From NCBI GenBank assembly GCA_040357565.1, contig JBDODJ010000008.1: DNA of 64,000 nucleotides; one strand, written 5' to 3'. The position numbers and the translations under genes were made by a program. The DNA is from Cercozoa sp. M6MM (lineage: Eukaryota; Endomyxa: Ascetosporea). Shown one piece after another: positions 10,253 through 21,741 of this stretch. The notes under the pieces are model-generated. The model was not told the origin of the DNA. It did not search any database and saw nothing but the letters and a program-made list of their open reading frames with translations. How positions within the stretch are numbered: position 1 is the stretch's first letter; every line of letters begins with the position of its first letter.

Positions 10253-11664
10253 TTACTTCTTGCGAATCTTCTTAAACTGATATGACGTGCGCACGACGTC
10301 ACCGAACTTGTTGGTGTGCTGCACCTTCTTCTTGGGCCCTGTGTAAAAAAGCGTTTCGCCTGAGAGTGGAACAACGCATTTTTTGTACCTTTCTTCATCG
10401 ACATTTGTCGTTCCTCGAGCTTCTCGAGTTGCTTGGCAATTTCCTGCGTTTAAAAGAGCAAAAGTGAATGGAAACCAAAATGCGATTGTAGCGATCAGAT
10501 ACCTTGCAGCGAACCATACGCGCGCGCAGTTCCCGCACGGCTTTCGCACGCTTTAACAGGAGTTTCTCGGGCAGCTCCACTTGCTGCAACAACGCATCGT
10601 TTTACAAACACAAAAACAAAACAAAAATGGTGACCTCAACGTACCGTATCAGCAACATCGGGATCGTTTTCTTCCTCCAGTTGCCTACAACGGCAAAATT
10701 AAACAGAATAGCGAAGCTGCAGGGAATGCAATACTTAGCCAGAGCGTCACGTTCTTCGTTGGAACCAACCAAGTGCACATGCTTTGACGGCGTTTCCGGC
10801 CTGCGACAAGAAATCAGTGCAAACTCAACAAGGGAACATGGTGCGCTACATCGTCATATTACCTGGCAAACTCGACCTTTTCGCGTTGATTTTTCGACAG
10901 TGCTGCCCGGAGTTCCTGTGAGAAAAACACTCCATTATCGAAGAAACAAACAAACAAAGAGTGTGATTAACAAGTACCTGTACTGGCATGGCCAAAAGCG
11001 AGGTTTGCAACTTCTGCACGCGGCGAAGTTCCGCCGTGTTTAGCATGCGTAGATAGGTGACGTCCACCTAAACCCACCAGCAAACATCGTCAACTAGCGC
11101 AAGTATATCTAAAACTATTCAGAGCTCTTACCTCGGTCATTTCTTTGATCTGCTGTGTCGTGTGCGAGCCATTTTTCGTGCTAAAACCAGAGCAAACGTC
11201 AAGATGATAGAAAATGATAGAGAATGACGTGTTGCGAAGGGGCAGTCTACCTCATAAAATCAACGCCATCCTTTAACTTGGCGTTGAGCATTTTGTGGTA
11301 AAACTCATCTGGGTTCCGCAAGGCCTTTGAGTGTTTCATGCACATAAGACAAAGGAAAATGCGCACGGAAAGAGAACATACCGCCTTTTGTCTCAGCTTG
11401 CGCAACGTGTCTTTCTTCTTGTTGTAGCTGCGTGAGAAACAGGTTATAGCACAATTAAACAGATTTAAAAAAAAAAGAAGTACGCCTGGGCGCGCAGCTT
11501 GTAATCCTTCTTCTTTTCGAGCAAGCCTGATCGACGCAAACATTGAATTCTGGCGGTAACCAGCCTTGTGTGATCAGAGTACCCAACTTCTTGCGTGCCC
11601 GCGGCTGATGGCGCTCGCGATGCATGCGGCGGAAGCCGACTTTCTTCCAGCCGGCAGAGTTCAT
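10253..11664 (-). CDS. UTP11: U3 snoRNP component UTP11
   Basis: A component of the small-subunit processome that acts in nucleolar 18S rRNA maturation. The start at 11664 gives an N-terminus rich in Arg/His (RRMHRERHQPRARKKLG) that matches the family signature HRERSQP..RK.LG. Following exons read KKKDTLRKLRQKA, RNPDEFYHKML and KLKDGVDF, the classic UTP11 block, then VDVTYLRMLNTAELRRVQKL. The middle carries a His-Val motif (PSKHVHLV) and the C-terminus ends KKKVQHTNKFGDVVRTSYQFKKIRKK in pieces, like the family's basic tail. It is split by about eight short introns. The gene is head-to-head with methylmalonyl-CoA mutase, with 309 bases between start codons. Length and motif order fit the full-length family. 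Confidence 0.93.
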
Positions 11665-11973
11665 CTTCAGAAAGAAAACTCTTGAGCTCTCGTGCCCGTT
11701 AAATAGCCCTGGCGACTCTCAATTAACAGCTACCCGTGTCCAATACGCCACGATTGTGCCTACTGTACTGTACAAACCATGCCTTTCAATTTGTTTAATT
11801 TCGGAGTCAATTTGTACGGTACACATATTGGTTGGTCACACCGCTTGCAGAAACTCGCGCTAACTAGCTGATTTGTGTATTGGGAGTCTGTGAGTTTGAC
11901 AATAGTACCGAGTAATAGTTTTCCCTGTCATTGTAAGCCCCAGGTTGCAAATTTATTTTTTTCGCGCTGCAGC
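11665..11973. promoter_or_regulatory. Shared divergent promoter interval, UTP11 / methylmalonyl-CoA mutase
   Basis: The 309 bases between two divergent start codons must hold both 5' leaders and promoters. No TATA element or known motif is claimed. Confidence 0.5.
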
Positions 11974-14900
11974 ATGTTGTCGCGACGCGTTCTGGCTGTG
12001 TCGCGTGCCGTCACGGCACGTGGACGCTGCATCACGACGATTGATCAGGTATTGACGTCGATTAATGCAGGTCTGGGTGAGCAAAAAAGAAACAACGCTG
12101 TCCGAGACCAATCCCAATAACGTAGCTACCGGAGGAGTGGAAGAAGTCTGCTGAAAAGGAGCTTCGCGGTTTGTCTGACTCTCACACGGAAATTCTGGAG
12201 CATATTTCCCCGTGTAGGCAAGCCATTGGATGCGATTTTGTGGAAGACGGCCGAGGGCATCGACGTGCCGCCTGTGTTCTTCAAGGGCGAGGGTGCACTC
12301 AATGTTGCGGCGAGTGACTATAGCTTACGTGTGTTGATGTGCAGAGGGCGAAGAACTTCCCGGCAAGTACCCGTTCACGCGTGGTACTGCATGCTTGTTG
12401 TCCTGTTGTTCTCTTGTGTATTAGGGATGCTTGCAGGTCCCCACGCCACCATGTACACGAACCGTCCCTGGACCATTCGTCAGTACGCCGGTTAGCAAGC
12501 TTTATTGAAAGAAATGGGTCAAGCGCATCCTCGTTTGGTGAACAGGTTTCTCGACGGCCAAGGAGAGTAACGCTTTCTACCGCCGCAACCTCGCTGCCGG
12601 TCAGAAGGTGTCACTCCTAGTCCACCCGTTTGCTCGCTGTCTTATCTGAGCTGTGCTAAAGGGTTTGTCTGTGGCGTTTGACTTGGCGACACACCGCGGC
12701 TATGACAGTGACCACCCGCGTGTCAAGGTGTGCCTTACACTGAGCGTACTCCTAAGTGTACGTACCCCGAGTCGGTGTTGTAGGGTGATGTCGGTATGGC
12801 CGGTGTCGCCATCGACTCAATCGAGGACATGAAGGTCCTGTTCGACGGCATTCCGCTGGACAAGATGAGTGTGTCGATGACGATGAACGGTGCCGTCGTG
12901 CCGATCATGGCCATGTACATCGCCGCCGGCATTGAGCAGGGTACCTGACCTGTCTTCCGCTGGCTTGTGTGCTGTACGCTGGTGCGATAGGCTGCAAGAT
13001 CGAGGAGCTGGCAGGCACGGTGCAGAACGACATTCTTAAGGAGGTAGCCATCATGTTATCTACCGGCATAGATATCGCTATGTCTGTGTATGTGTAGTTT
13101 ATGGTGCGCAACACGTTCATCTACCCGCCCGAGCCGTCGATGCGCATTGTCACTGACGTCATGGAGTACACGAGGTACCTTGCACTGTACATGCACTTTT
13201 GAGGCCGATTGTGTTTCTGTGTACAGTCAGCACATGCCGAAGTTCAACAGCATCAGTATCAGTGGCTACCATATGCAAGAAGCCGGTGCTGATGGTGTGC
13301 TGGAGATGGCCTTCACTCTTGCTGACGGTCTCGAATACTGCAAGTACCTTTGTTTTTAAGGCGTTTGTCTCTTGATCGCGTTGACGGTTTGTGATAAAAA
13401 GGTGCGCACTGAACGCCGGCATGGAGATCGATCAGTTCGCGCCGCGTCTGTCGTAAACCTGTTCTTTTTTTCTCATTCGGCATAGTGTGCATGTTTGGCA
13501 TGACACAGTTTCTTCTGGGCCGTTGGCATGAACATGTACACGGAGGTATACGTCAGTCGCTCACGCAACTGTGTCTCTGATGCTTTCGTGTTCTGTAGAT
13601 TGCCAAGATGCGTGCCGCTCGTCGTCTGTACTATTTTGATCTTGCTTGAGTGTCTTTTTGTGTACCTTCTGTTCTCAGTTGGGCCAAGCTGATTCAGGAG
13701 CGCTTCCAGCCCAAGAACCCGAAGGTGCCTTTTCTGCGCTGCACTGTGTTGTTTTCTTAAAGCAAATTGGCGGATTGTTTTTTTTCCTGTGTGCAGTCTC
13801 TCATGTTGCGAACGCACTCGCAGACCAGTGGTACCAGTTGCATTACTCGGCCATATGTAGCTTGTTCGCCATATGTAGCTTGCTCATCGGATATGTACAG
13901 GCTGGTCTCTGACCGAGCAGGACCCGTACAACAACGTCATCCGCACCACCGTCGTAACAAAACTCAACACCTGACTGCCGCAACTCCGCTTTTTAATGAA
14001 CGAAAGCGTAGGAAGCCATGGCGGCCGCGATGGGTGGAACGCAGTCGCTGCATACCAACGCTCTTGATGAGGTATCTCACTTTGGGATTATGGAGTTGGC
14101 CTCCAGTGTTGTTTGTGCACAGGCCATTGGTCTGCCGACGGACTTCTCTGCGCGAATTGCGCGTAACACGCAGATCATCCTGCAGGTACTTTTGAGGATT
14201 ATAAAATACTACTGTGCTCATATTGGTATGTGACAGGAGGAGGCCCAGATCGGCAAGGTGGTCGACCCGTGGGCTGGCAGCTACATGATGGAGGTGTGCA
14301 CTGCCTTCTTTCGCTGCTGAAAGAGAGCAAGCAAGGTGTGCAGGAACTGACGAACGAGTTCGAGAAGCGTGCCCTCGAGATCATCAAGGAGGTCGACGAG
14401 CTGGGCGGCATGACTGCTGCCATCCAGAGTGGTAGACATGCCTACATGAGTCGCCATGTCTAGGTTTATCAAGGTCACTGCAGGAATGCCCAAGATGCGC
14501 ATCGAGGAGTCCGCGGCCCGTAAGCAGGCCAAGATCGACTCGGGTTCCGACGTCATCGTTGGTGTTAACAAGTACAAGGTGCCCACCGACCAGGAGGAGG
14601 AACTTGAGATCCTTCACATCGACAACACCACCGTTCGCGAGGAGCAGGTAGCTGTCCTTTCGCTCGTTTTTGTGTTTTGGTATTTGCCTTTGTATATTGA
14701 ACTCTTTGATAGATCAAGTCGCTCAAGAACCTGCGTGCCACACGCGACGAGGACAAGGTGCAGTCGCTGCTGAAGCAGCTCGAGGCCGCTGCCAAGTCGC
14801 GCGAGGTATCTTTTGTTCCGTCGGTGATTAAGTGCGTGTGCAAGTGTTTTTTCGCAGGACGGCAACGTGATCGAGATCGCTGTCGAGGCTGGTACATTTC

Positions 14901-16052
14901 CGCGCCATTCTTTAGTGTTTGATCATGTTTCATGGTGCAGCACTGGCGCGTGCCACGGTCGGTGAAATCTCGGACGCGATGGAGCGCGTCTACGGTCGTC
15001 ACCAGCCCTCCGTATTTTCCACCTTTCCCAGTGCAAGCAAACTGATCCGATCACTGTTGTTGTGCGCAGGTCCAGGTGGTGTCGGGTGCCTACAAGCAGG
15101 CTTACTCCAAACCAAAGGAGGTGCAGGAGGTGCTCGATCGCGCCGAACAGTTCGCGCAGAAGTATGGTCGCAGGTATGTTTAATTTTTCCTGTTGTGCGT
15201 GTGGCGCCGTGTGTGTGTGTGTGGCGCCGCGTGTGTGTGTGTGGCGTGTGTGTGTGCTGTGTGTTGTGTGTTGTGTGTTGTGCATTGGTCGTTGACACAG
15301 ACCGCGCGTGTTCATCGCCAAGATGGGTCAAGACGGACACGACCGCGGTGCCAAGGTCGTCGCCTCGGTACTACACAGTTTTCTTCTGTTGTTTCCTCTG
15401 CAGTCTCAGCCTGTTGTTTTCGACACAGGGCCTCTCGGACCTCGGCCTCGATGTTGATGTTGGTGCCTTGCTTGTTGTGATACACTTTCGTGTTTCTTGT
15501 GATGAAACCCGTTTCGGTAGGTCCGCTGTTCCAGACGCCTGCCGAGGCTGCCCAGATGGCTGTCGACTCGGATGCCCATGTGTAATATATCGCGATTCCT
15601 TTTGGTTTGGTGCATCCTAATTTCTTTTTTGTGTGTGGTAGCGTGGGCGTGTCATCGCTTGCTGCCGGTCACCGCACGCTCGTCCCGATGCTTGTCGATG
15701 AGGTATAGTGTATTTTATGGGAAATGGGGAGCCTGCTAATTTCTTGGGTGTGGCAGTTGCGAAAGAAGGGCATGGACACGATCGTGACTGTCGGTGGCGT
15801 CATTCCGCGCGATGACTACCCCATGCTGGTATCTACGATTAGCTTATGCCTTGGATAGATGCGAGTACATCACAGTACGAGGCCGGTGCGCGCGCCATCT
15901 TTGGTCCTGGCACGCCGATCACGCAGTGCGCGATGGAGACAATCGATGCCATTGAGGCGGTACCTTTAGCCCTTGAGTGAGTACACCCAATGGCCCTTTG
16001 AGCTCACTCCCATGCGGGTGTTGTGCAGATGCTTGAGCAGCAAGCCGAATAA
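11974..16052 (+). CDS. MMUT: Methylmalonyl-CoA mutase, mitochondrial, B12-dependent
   Basis: Isomerises methylmalonyl-CoA to succinyl-CoA in propionate and branched-chain catabolism. The start at 11974 gives an Arg-rich presequence ([18 protein letters not shown]) typical of mitochondrial import. The catalytic TIM-barrel half is recognised by [63 protein letters not shown] and [20 protein letters not shown], across many short exons. The C-terminal B12 domain has the ligand motif [10 protein letters not shown] (15319-15351), then [19 protein letters not shown] and GPGTPITQ, ending MLEQQAE at 16052. The gene appears complete, close to the usual length of about 730 residues, with no broken motif seen. 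It implies that this organism uses or acquires cobalamin. Confidence 0.96.
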
Positions 16053-16759
16053 CTATGTCGATTTGACTGGCGTCGTCCGGGTCGGAAGTTTCGTTTCGTT
16101 GCTCGGTACTAATTCGGCCACGCACGATGTCGTGCCGTGTGTGTATAAGTTGCGTGCAAGTGCGCGTGCGCTGTATCCAGTCGCGTCCGCGCGGGTCCGT
16201 GTCCCTTACATGTTGCGTATGATCAGCGCAGTGAGTTAAACAAAACGTTACGTCGCGTTAGTTCCGTTCGTTCACCGCACGTGAGTTTCGTCTTCGAAGA
16301 ACGTCCGTACCGTTGAACGGAAGCCTGGCGACACGACACGAAGTTGACGGAGACGATATCACCAGCCTTACTGTACAACTTTGCTATTGCACCACTTCCG
16401 TTCGCCTTACCTACGCTACAGCACTGTACGCAGAACACCGAGTCCAGCTTGAAAGGACCAGTCGGTGGGCAAGCTGTTTGTATACAGTACACGTTTCAGG
16501 CCGGGGGTACTGTAACTGCCGGGTTTATTCAACTGACTGGACGGGGTACTGACCGTCCGTACGGTACGGCACGGTACTTAGCGAACTGAAAATAATTATA
16601 GTAATCTAGTCGAACTGCTTCGACAAAGCACTTAGTATGCTACGTAGGTACAGTGAGCAAGTTCTTTAACGAAATCATGGTTCTGCAAGCTTGCGCGTGG
16701 CTGCGTGTACTACCTCTCAGTTCGTCCGAACTGAGAGTTGCTCCAATCCGAAAGGTTGG
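16053..16759. other. Intergenic, convergent 3' ends
   Basis: No supported gene is seen between the ends of the mutase and the kinase-like gene. It includes a run of short ACGGTAC-type repeats at about 16555-16580. Confidence 0.6.
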
Positions 16760-18551
16760 CTAGCGATAGCACACACGGTAGCCTCCAGCAGTGCCGGAAT
16801 AGCCCTGCGCCAATTGGCAATCACAATCGCAGTCATTCATATACTCACACTGACAGCCATGCACAGGAACGGCAGTTGTGGTACTGTACCTGGGCGTACA
16901 TGCCGTACGGAGAGGAGCCACTGTATTTGTACCCACCGTAACCGCCGTAGTTGTAGCCACTGTAGCCAGCAGAGTAGCCGCGCATGTTGTAGCCGCCGTT
17001 GCCGTACTGGGTGCGCAGCATGCCAGCACCACCGCGCACACGGTTGCCGCGACTGTCGACGCCGAGAATGCTCGCCAGGTCCTCCTTGTGCGACAGAATC
17101 TATGGCAAGTATGCTAGTTATGCACTCAAACGAGGGACGGGGTGTACTGTACCTGATTGCTGGGTGGCATGCCAACGAGCGAGTTTAGGTCGAGATCAAT
17201 TATGTAGAGGTGACGAATGCCACTGGAGTCGCGCGACAGCATAACGTTCTTAGCCTCCAAGTCGTCCGAGATCTGCGGAAAAAAGAGGATGCCATCGTGC
17301 GTGTATTGGAGGCATTAGAAAGTGGTATACCATGCCTTCTCGGCGCAGCGAATTAATGCCTTGGATGAGCTCCTCGGCTAGACGTTCCTTTTCGTTACTA
17401 CAACGAATACATCGGTTAGTTCCTCCCAAATACTGTCGTGGTCCTGTATGGGAAGAGTGAACTGTACCCGAACAACGCAGCCGAGACAAGCGTTCCAGAG
17501 TCAGCAAAGGGCATGATCTGTTTACAAATAAACACTCGCCGCTTGGTACAGAAAGAGTATGCGAAGAACATCGATCTCACCATGACTGTAACCGTGGTGA
17601 GTGAGTTCACTTTGACGCGGAAGCAGTCATGTGCCTACACAGTGTTACTGGGTACAAGTACACCAGAATTTAGGAAGAGGCTTTATCGCACAGCATTAAA
17701 CTAGTAAAGTAGTACCGGCATGATTCCAGGAAGATGCGACAACATGGCATGACAGGCGCGTTTCGTCTGCTGCCGTCCGTCCGCTGCCGTCAGCACTGGC
17801 ATTGCTACCTTCACGACCACCTTTTGGCCTTGCGACGGAAACCGGTGCGACGACACTTGGTTGCGGCGTGCGATATCGAAGATCGCCTGACGCACCTCGT
17901 CGCCACCTCTGCTTGATTTGGGAACACTCTGGTTTCTTTGATGCGTCTGATTAAAGCCAGTGTACCCAAACGAGGCCACGTTTTGATCAAACAGGACAAC
18001 GCAGCCCTGACCTCCGGCAAATACCACCTGCAGATCCAGAAAAAATACAAGTTGATCCAAACAACATTTACATAGCACTTTAGTAAACTGTACTGATTCA
18101 ACTAACCTTGTCAAAAGGCCTTTGACCCCAAGAAAGAGCTCGCTGCACCACTTGTCCGTTCATACCTGCAGAATAGACAGTTTTATGAAGACGCATGTTT
18201 GAATCTGAAGGTCTTTCAGTTGCGTGCGCAACGTCGACTTACCGTTGACGGAAGCAGACGAAGATTGAGAAAACTGGCGTGTTAACCACTGGGCCACCAC
18301 TGCAAGAAGGTAAAATTTTCGAGGCATTGACACAGTTTTGGCAGAAACATCGTTAACCCACCTTGTCGAGGCGTATTCGAACTGACACTGGCGCCGTGCA
18401 CTGTTGTTTCAGTTTTACCTAAGTTTAAATTACCCCTAATCCCCAGATGAAATCAGATACCCGTGGCAGACGCTATGGGCGTATACGAGGGTAGCGCCCA
18501 CATGCTGGCCGAGACGGTGCAGGCAAGCAACGCAATCGAGAGCAACAACAT
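16760..18551 (-). CDS. Protein-kinase-like protein with signal peptide and Gly-Tyr tail
   Basis: The start at 18551 gives a convincing signal peptide (MLLLSIALLACTVSASMWA). A short Ser/Thr linker leads to a kinase-like fold: a glycine loop FAGGQGCVVLFD, a Lys strand QKVVVKVAMP, a hinge-like IMPFADSGTL, a helix ERLAEELIQGINSLRREGM, then SDDLEAKNVMLSR in the catalytic-loop position (Asp, Lys and Asn kept; no His-Arg before the Asp) and IIDLDLNSL in place of DFG. The remaining C-lobe is very short. The tail is Gly/Tyr rich (GYNYGGYGGYKYSG) and the last exon, reached through a GTAC intron, ends GGYRVCYR at 16760. Introns are about 50 to 80 bases. Retained Lys/Asp/Asn allow catalysis, but the odd motifs suggest an atypical or pseudo-kinase of the secretory pathway. 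No close named family was recognised. Confidence 0.65.
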
Positions 18552-19403
18552 TGTTCCAGACTCCAATCTGTGTCAATGTACTTAAAAACAACAAAACTGA
18601 ATCATTACAAGTACTGTAGGCTGCAGGGTACCGACCAGACACACAAGCTAAGACTATGACGACAGTGTTGCAGACGGAGACAGTATATTAAGCTCTGTCT
18701 TTGACGTGCGCCTGAGACGAGTGGGCAGAAGTGGCGCCGTGCAGTCGATCCAGCGTGTCAATGGCGTGTCTCAGGCTTGGACAACCCGCAACTGGAAACT
18801 CGAAGCCACACTCAACAGCAGTGCCGAACCGTGCATGCATCTTGGAGCATGGGTAGTACGACGATGAATGGAGGAGCTAATGCAGTTAAAAATAATAGTT
18901 TGGTCCAAAAAGGGATGATTTTTAAGACAACTATTTAAGTTTACTTTGAGGTGCGAAGCACTTCTAAATTTACGGTGCTAGTTTAATGCACACGCTGCGA
19001 CTGTAAACTTGACAACTTCAGTGATATTTACTGCTTAGGGGAGGCGATAGCGGTGCTGGCAAAATAGTGTTTTGGGATTAACACTAAGTTTATTTAGGTA
19101 GCAGTTTCCAGAGACCCGGGTGGCCGGTGGGTCACAAGAGCAGTATTCAACTATGGGCGCTTCATTGAACAGCCAGACTACCATACACTGCGACTGTAAA
19201 CTTGACAGTTTCGGTTATGGGAGTACAGTATAGTTGCCCGAGTCTACCGACTCGATCGTTTTCTGCCAGAGAGGCACTGGTTTCGCTGTCTCCGAAAAGA
19301 TGTGTTGGCACCAGTAAACACTCGCAAGATCGCCGCAGTTGTCATTGGCGTCAGTTTCATTTCCCGGTTTCGATGAATGAGAGCTCAAAAGCGTCTCGAG
19401 TGC
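18552..19403. other. Intergenic with a short direct repeat
   Basis: No gene is seen. A sequence of about 21 bases (core CGACTGTAAACTTGACA) occurs at 18994-19014 and again at 19187-19207 in the same orientation, about 190 bases apart. Confidence 0.6.
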
Positions 19404-20776
19404 CTACTCGTAAGTTACACTACAGGTCTGAGGGTGTTTATCGATACGTTTCTACATTGATTTCGCAAGACAAAACAGGTACAAACAGTATAAAGATGAC
19501 ACAACTTTTACACTTAAAGGTGATTACCGCCTCCATATTTTCCAGTTGTTTCCACGCAGTTGGATCTAATCCTATACTTGAGGTGTGTGGCGGATGTAAT
19601 GGTTGCATGTAGAACTGGAAAGTACCAAAAGAGCCAAAAACCCAAGAGTCTGTGAATCGCCACCACTGCAGCGACGCTAGCAACTCTGCAGTGTCGATTT
19701 GATCGTACAAGTATTTCACTGTAGCACTAGTACCGCAGGAAGATAACGCGTATAGGTTCAATGACAGGACTGTACCTGCATTTTCGTGCGTCAGAAGTTG
19801 CTGCAACTGCTTCAACAACCCGATCTGAAGAGAATACAAAGCCACTATCCTCAGAGAACTCCTATTTGGATTCTGGAAGGAGGAAACGAACATGGTACTG
19901 AAGTTCAGTTAGTGCCCGCTGACATCGAAGCTCTTTCACCTGTGACACACAGAAGAAGACGCATTTCAAATTTTGGTTGAAAATTAAAAATTGACTATTA
20001 TCGCTGTACATATTACAGTAAAATTTAGCTTTCATATCGCTGTACATTTACCTGCATGGCCAAATGAAAGCGAAATGAGGCGATATAAATGGCATCTTCC
20101 AGCACATCAGCAGTCACTTCGTCCGCCGTCTTGGCACGAACGGCCTTGTCTTGCAGCCTGCACTTGCACCTTTTTGTTATAATTTGTAAAACAAAAACTT
20201 AGAAGAACGTACTCACCGCGACAGCACTGATGTCGCCGGAAAAACCACGCGGCCTGTGCGATAGAATCGTTCATCCGCATCGACAGCACTCGCGAACGCA
20301 CGTCGCAGTTCACTTTGAAGGAGCACTAGCACTCGCACGTCAGTCTGCCAACAGCAGGTTCACTTAATTTGCACACGAGAGTTTAAAATTGAAGTTACAG
20401 AACTAACCGAAGGACGTTCCTTTGCTGAAGCTACCAGTGAAGTCAAGATAGAGATCCGCTCCTGCAACAAGCTCTTGCCAAGTTTGCTGTTAAATCGGGG
20501 TAACTCTGGAGTCTAGAGTAAGAACTGAACCACAATGGGAAACGAAAACGCCAGAACTGTCACACCTGTTGATGCAGGACAATTCGCTCGTGGCTGAGAA
20601 CTCTCTGTAGGCTTCCAGTTCCTATCAGGATCGGCATACTCTCTGGCTTCGAGTATCACCATAGTAGTGCTGTGTAGTAAAAGATGTACAGAGGCTTCTC
20701 GGGCGGCGAGAAGAATCGGTGCTTGCGTCTGTGCCGGTAAAGACAAGCTTGCTATGCTTGCGCCAACTTCCGACAA
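19404..20776 (-). CDS. Hypothetical helical protein
   Basis: Not recognised. The exons join in frame from MSEVGASIASLSLPAQTQ (20776) through HLLLHSTTMVILEAREYADPD, ADLYLDFTGSFSKGTSF, VLSMRMNDSIAQAAWFFRRHQ, DEVTADVLEDAIYIASFRFH, VKELRCQRALTELQYH, IGLLKQLQQLLTHENA and DTAELLASLQWWRF, to a stop at 19404 after HPQTCSVTYE. The composition is mostly amphipathic helix. No signal peptide, membrane span or catalytic motif was seen. The open frame extends a few codons upstream of the chosen ATG (VAQL), so a further 5' exon is possible. Intron phases are consistent throughout, which is the main evidence that the gene is real. Confidence 0.55.
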
Positions 20777-20813
20777 CTGGGCAACTATAGGATCGCGGTG
20801 TCACATGTACCAC

Positions 20814-21741
20814 CTATAGCCTATGGTACTCGTTCTCGCTTTAAATACAGCTTTTGCAGCCACTCTTCGCCGCTGAATGTAGTCACATAAGGGCAAGCAT
20901 CTGGGGCTACGATTTTATTCTATCTAATGTACCTATTCTTCGCTTTCTCTTGAGAGGGAGATATAAGGTATGAATACAAAGCTGAATGTCGGTCAAGCCG
21001 TGAGACCGCAGCTAAAAGCCGAAACGTGCAAGCAATGTTTCCATTTACAAAAGAGTGATACCGTACTAAATCTGATACCAGCAAAGGCAGAAGCGAACCG
21101 AGATTCGGGCGTTGTATCCAAGAACAGCAGAGGTACCGGGGATCCCTGTATCATATAGGAAATTTTTCGTCGGTTCACGTAGCGTCTTTGTGCATGAAAG
21201 GTCACCCTGACGTCAACATTATTCCCAATCCAAAACCACGAAATTGAAAGTAACAAGGCGAGTGGCATCACGGAAAGCTTGTCACGACAAAACATGCAAA
21301 CTTGCACAGGCTAGGTGACACGGGCTGTCTCATCCCTATAAACGCAAGAACAGCCGACGTGCCCGGCGGAAAAGCCGAAGGGAAGATGACGCGCAAAAAC
21401 TTGCGAACACCTACAACTGAACCTTCACAAAGTCCGTGGGGGGGGGGGGGTCCTTTTACTTTAGTATCCTTAACTAGTACCTTGACTTGTCGTGTGTACG
21501 TATACGGTTATAGTTCCCCTGTACCAGACTAGCCAAACCAACCGAACCACAACATTCTACGCTCGACTTCGCTTCGGTCGCTAGCTAACGCTCGGCTTGA
21601 TTCATTCCGTTCAATCGACTCGACTGACAGATGCTACGTGCAGTACCGTACGGTTTGAGTGGTTTCCCAGAAGACTCAACAAACGAACGTAACTGTGGGG
21701 TCGGGTATGGCGGGTTTGGCTAGTCGAGTGCTCGAGCTCGG
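20814..21741. other. Intergenic
   Basis: No supported coding exon. It contains a G run at 21438-21450 and several short ORFs without splice or family support. The 5' end of the 19404-20776 gene may extend into its left edge. Confidence 0.55.
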
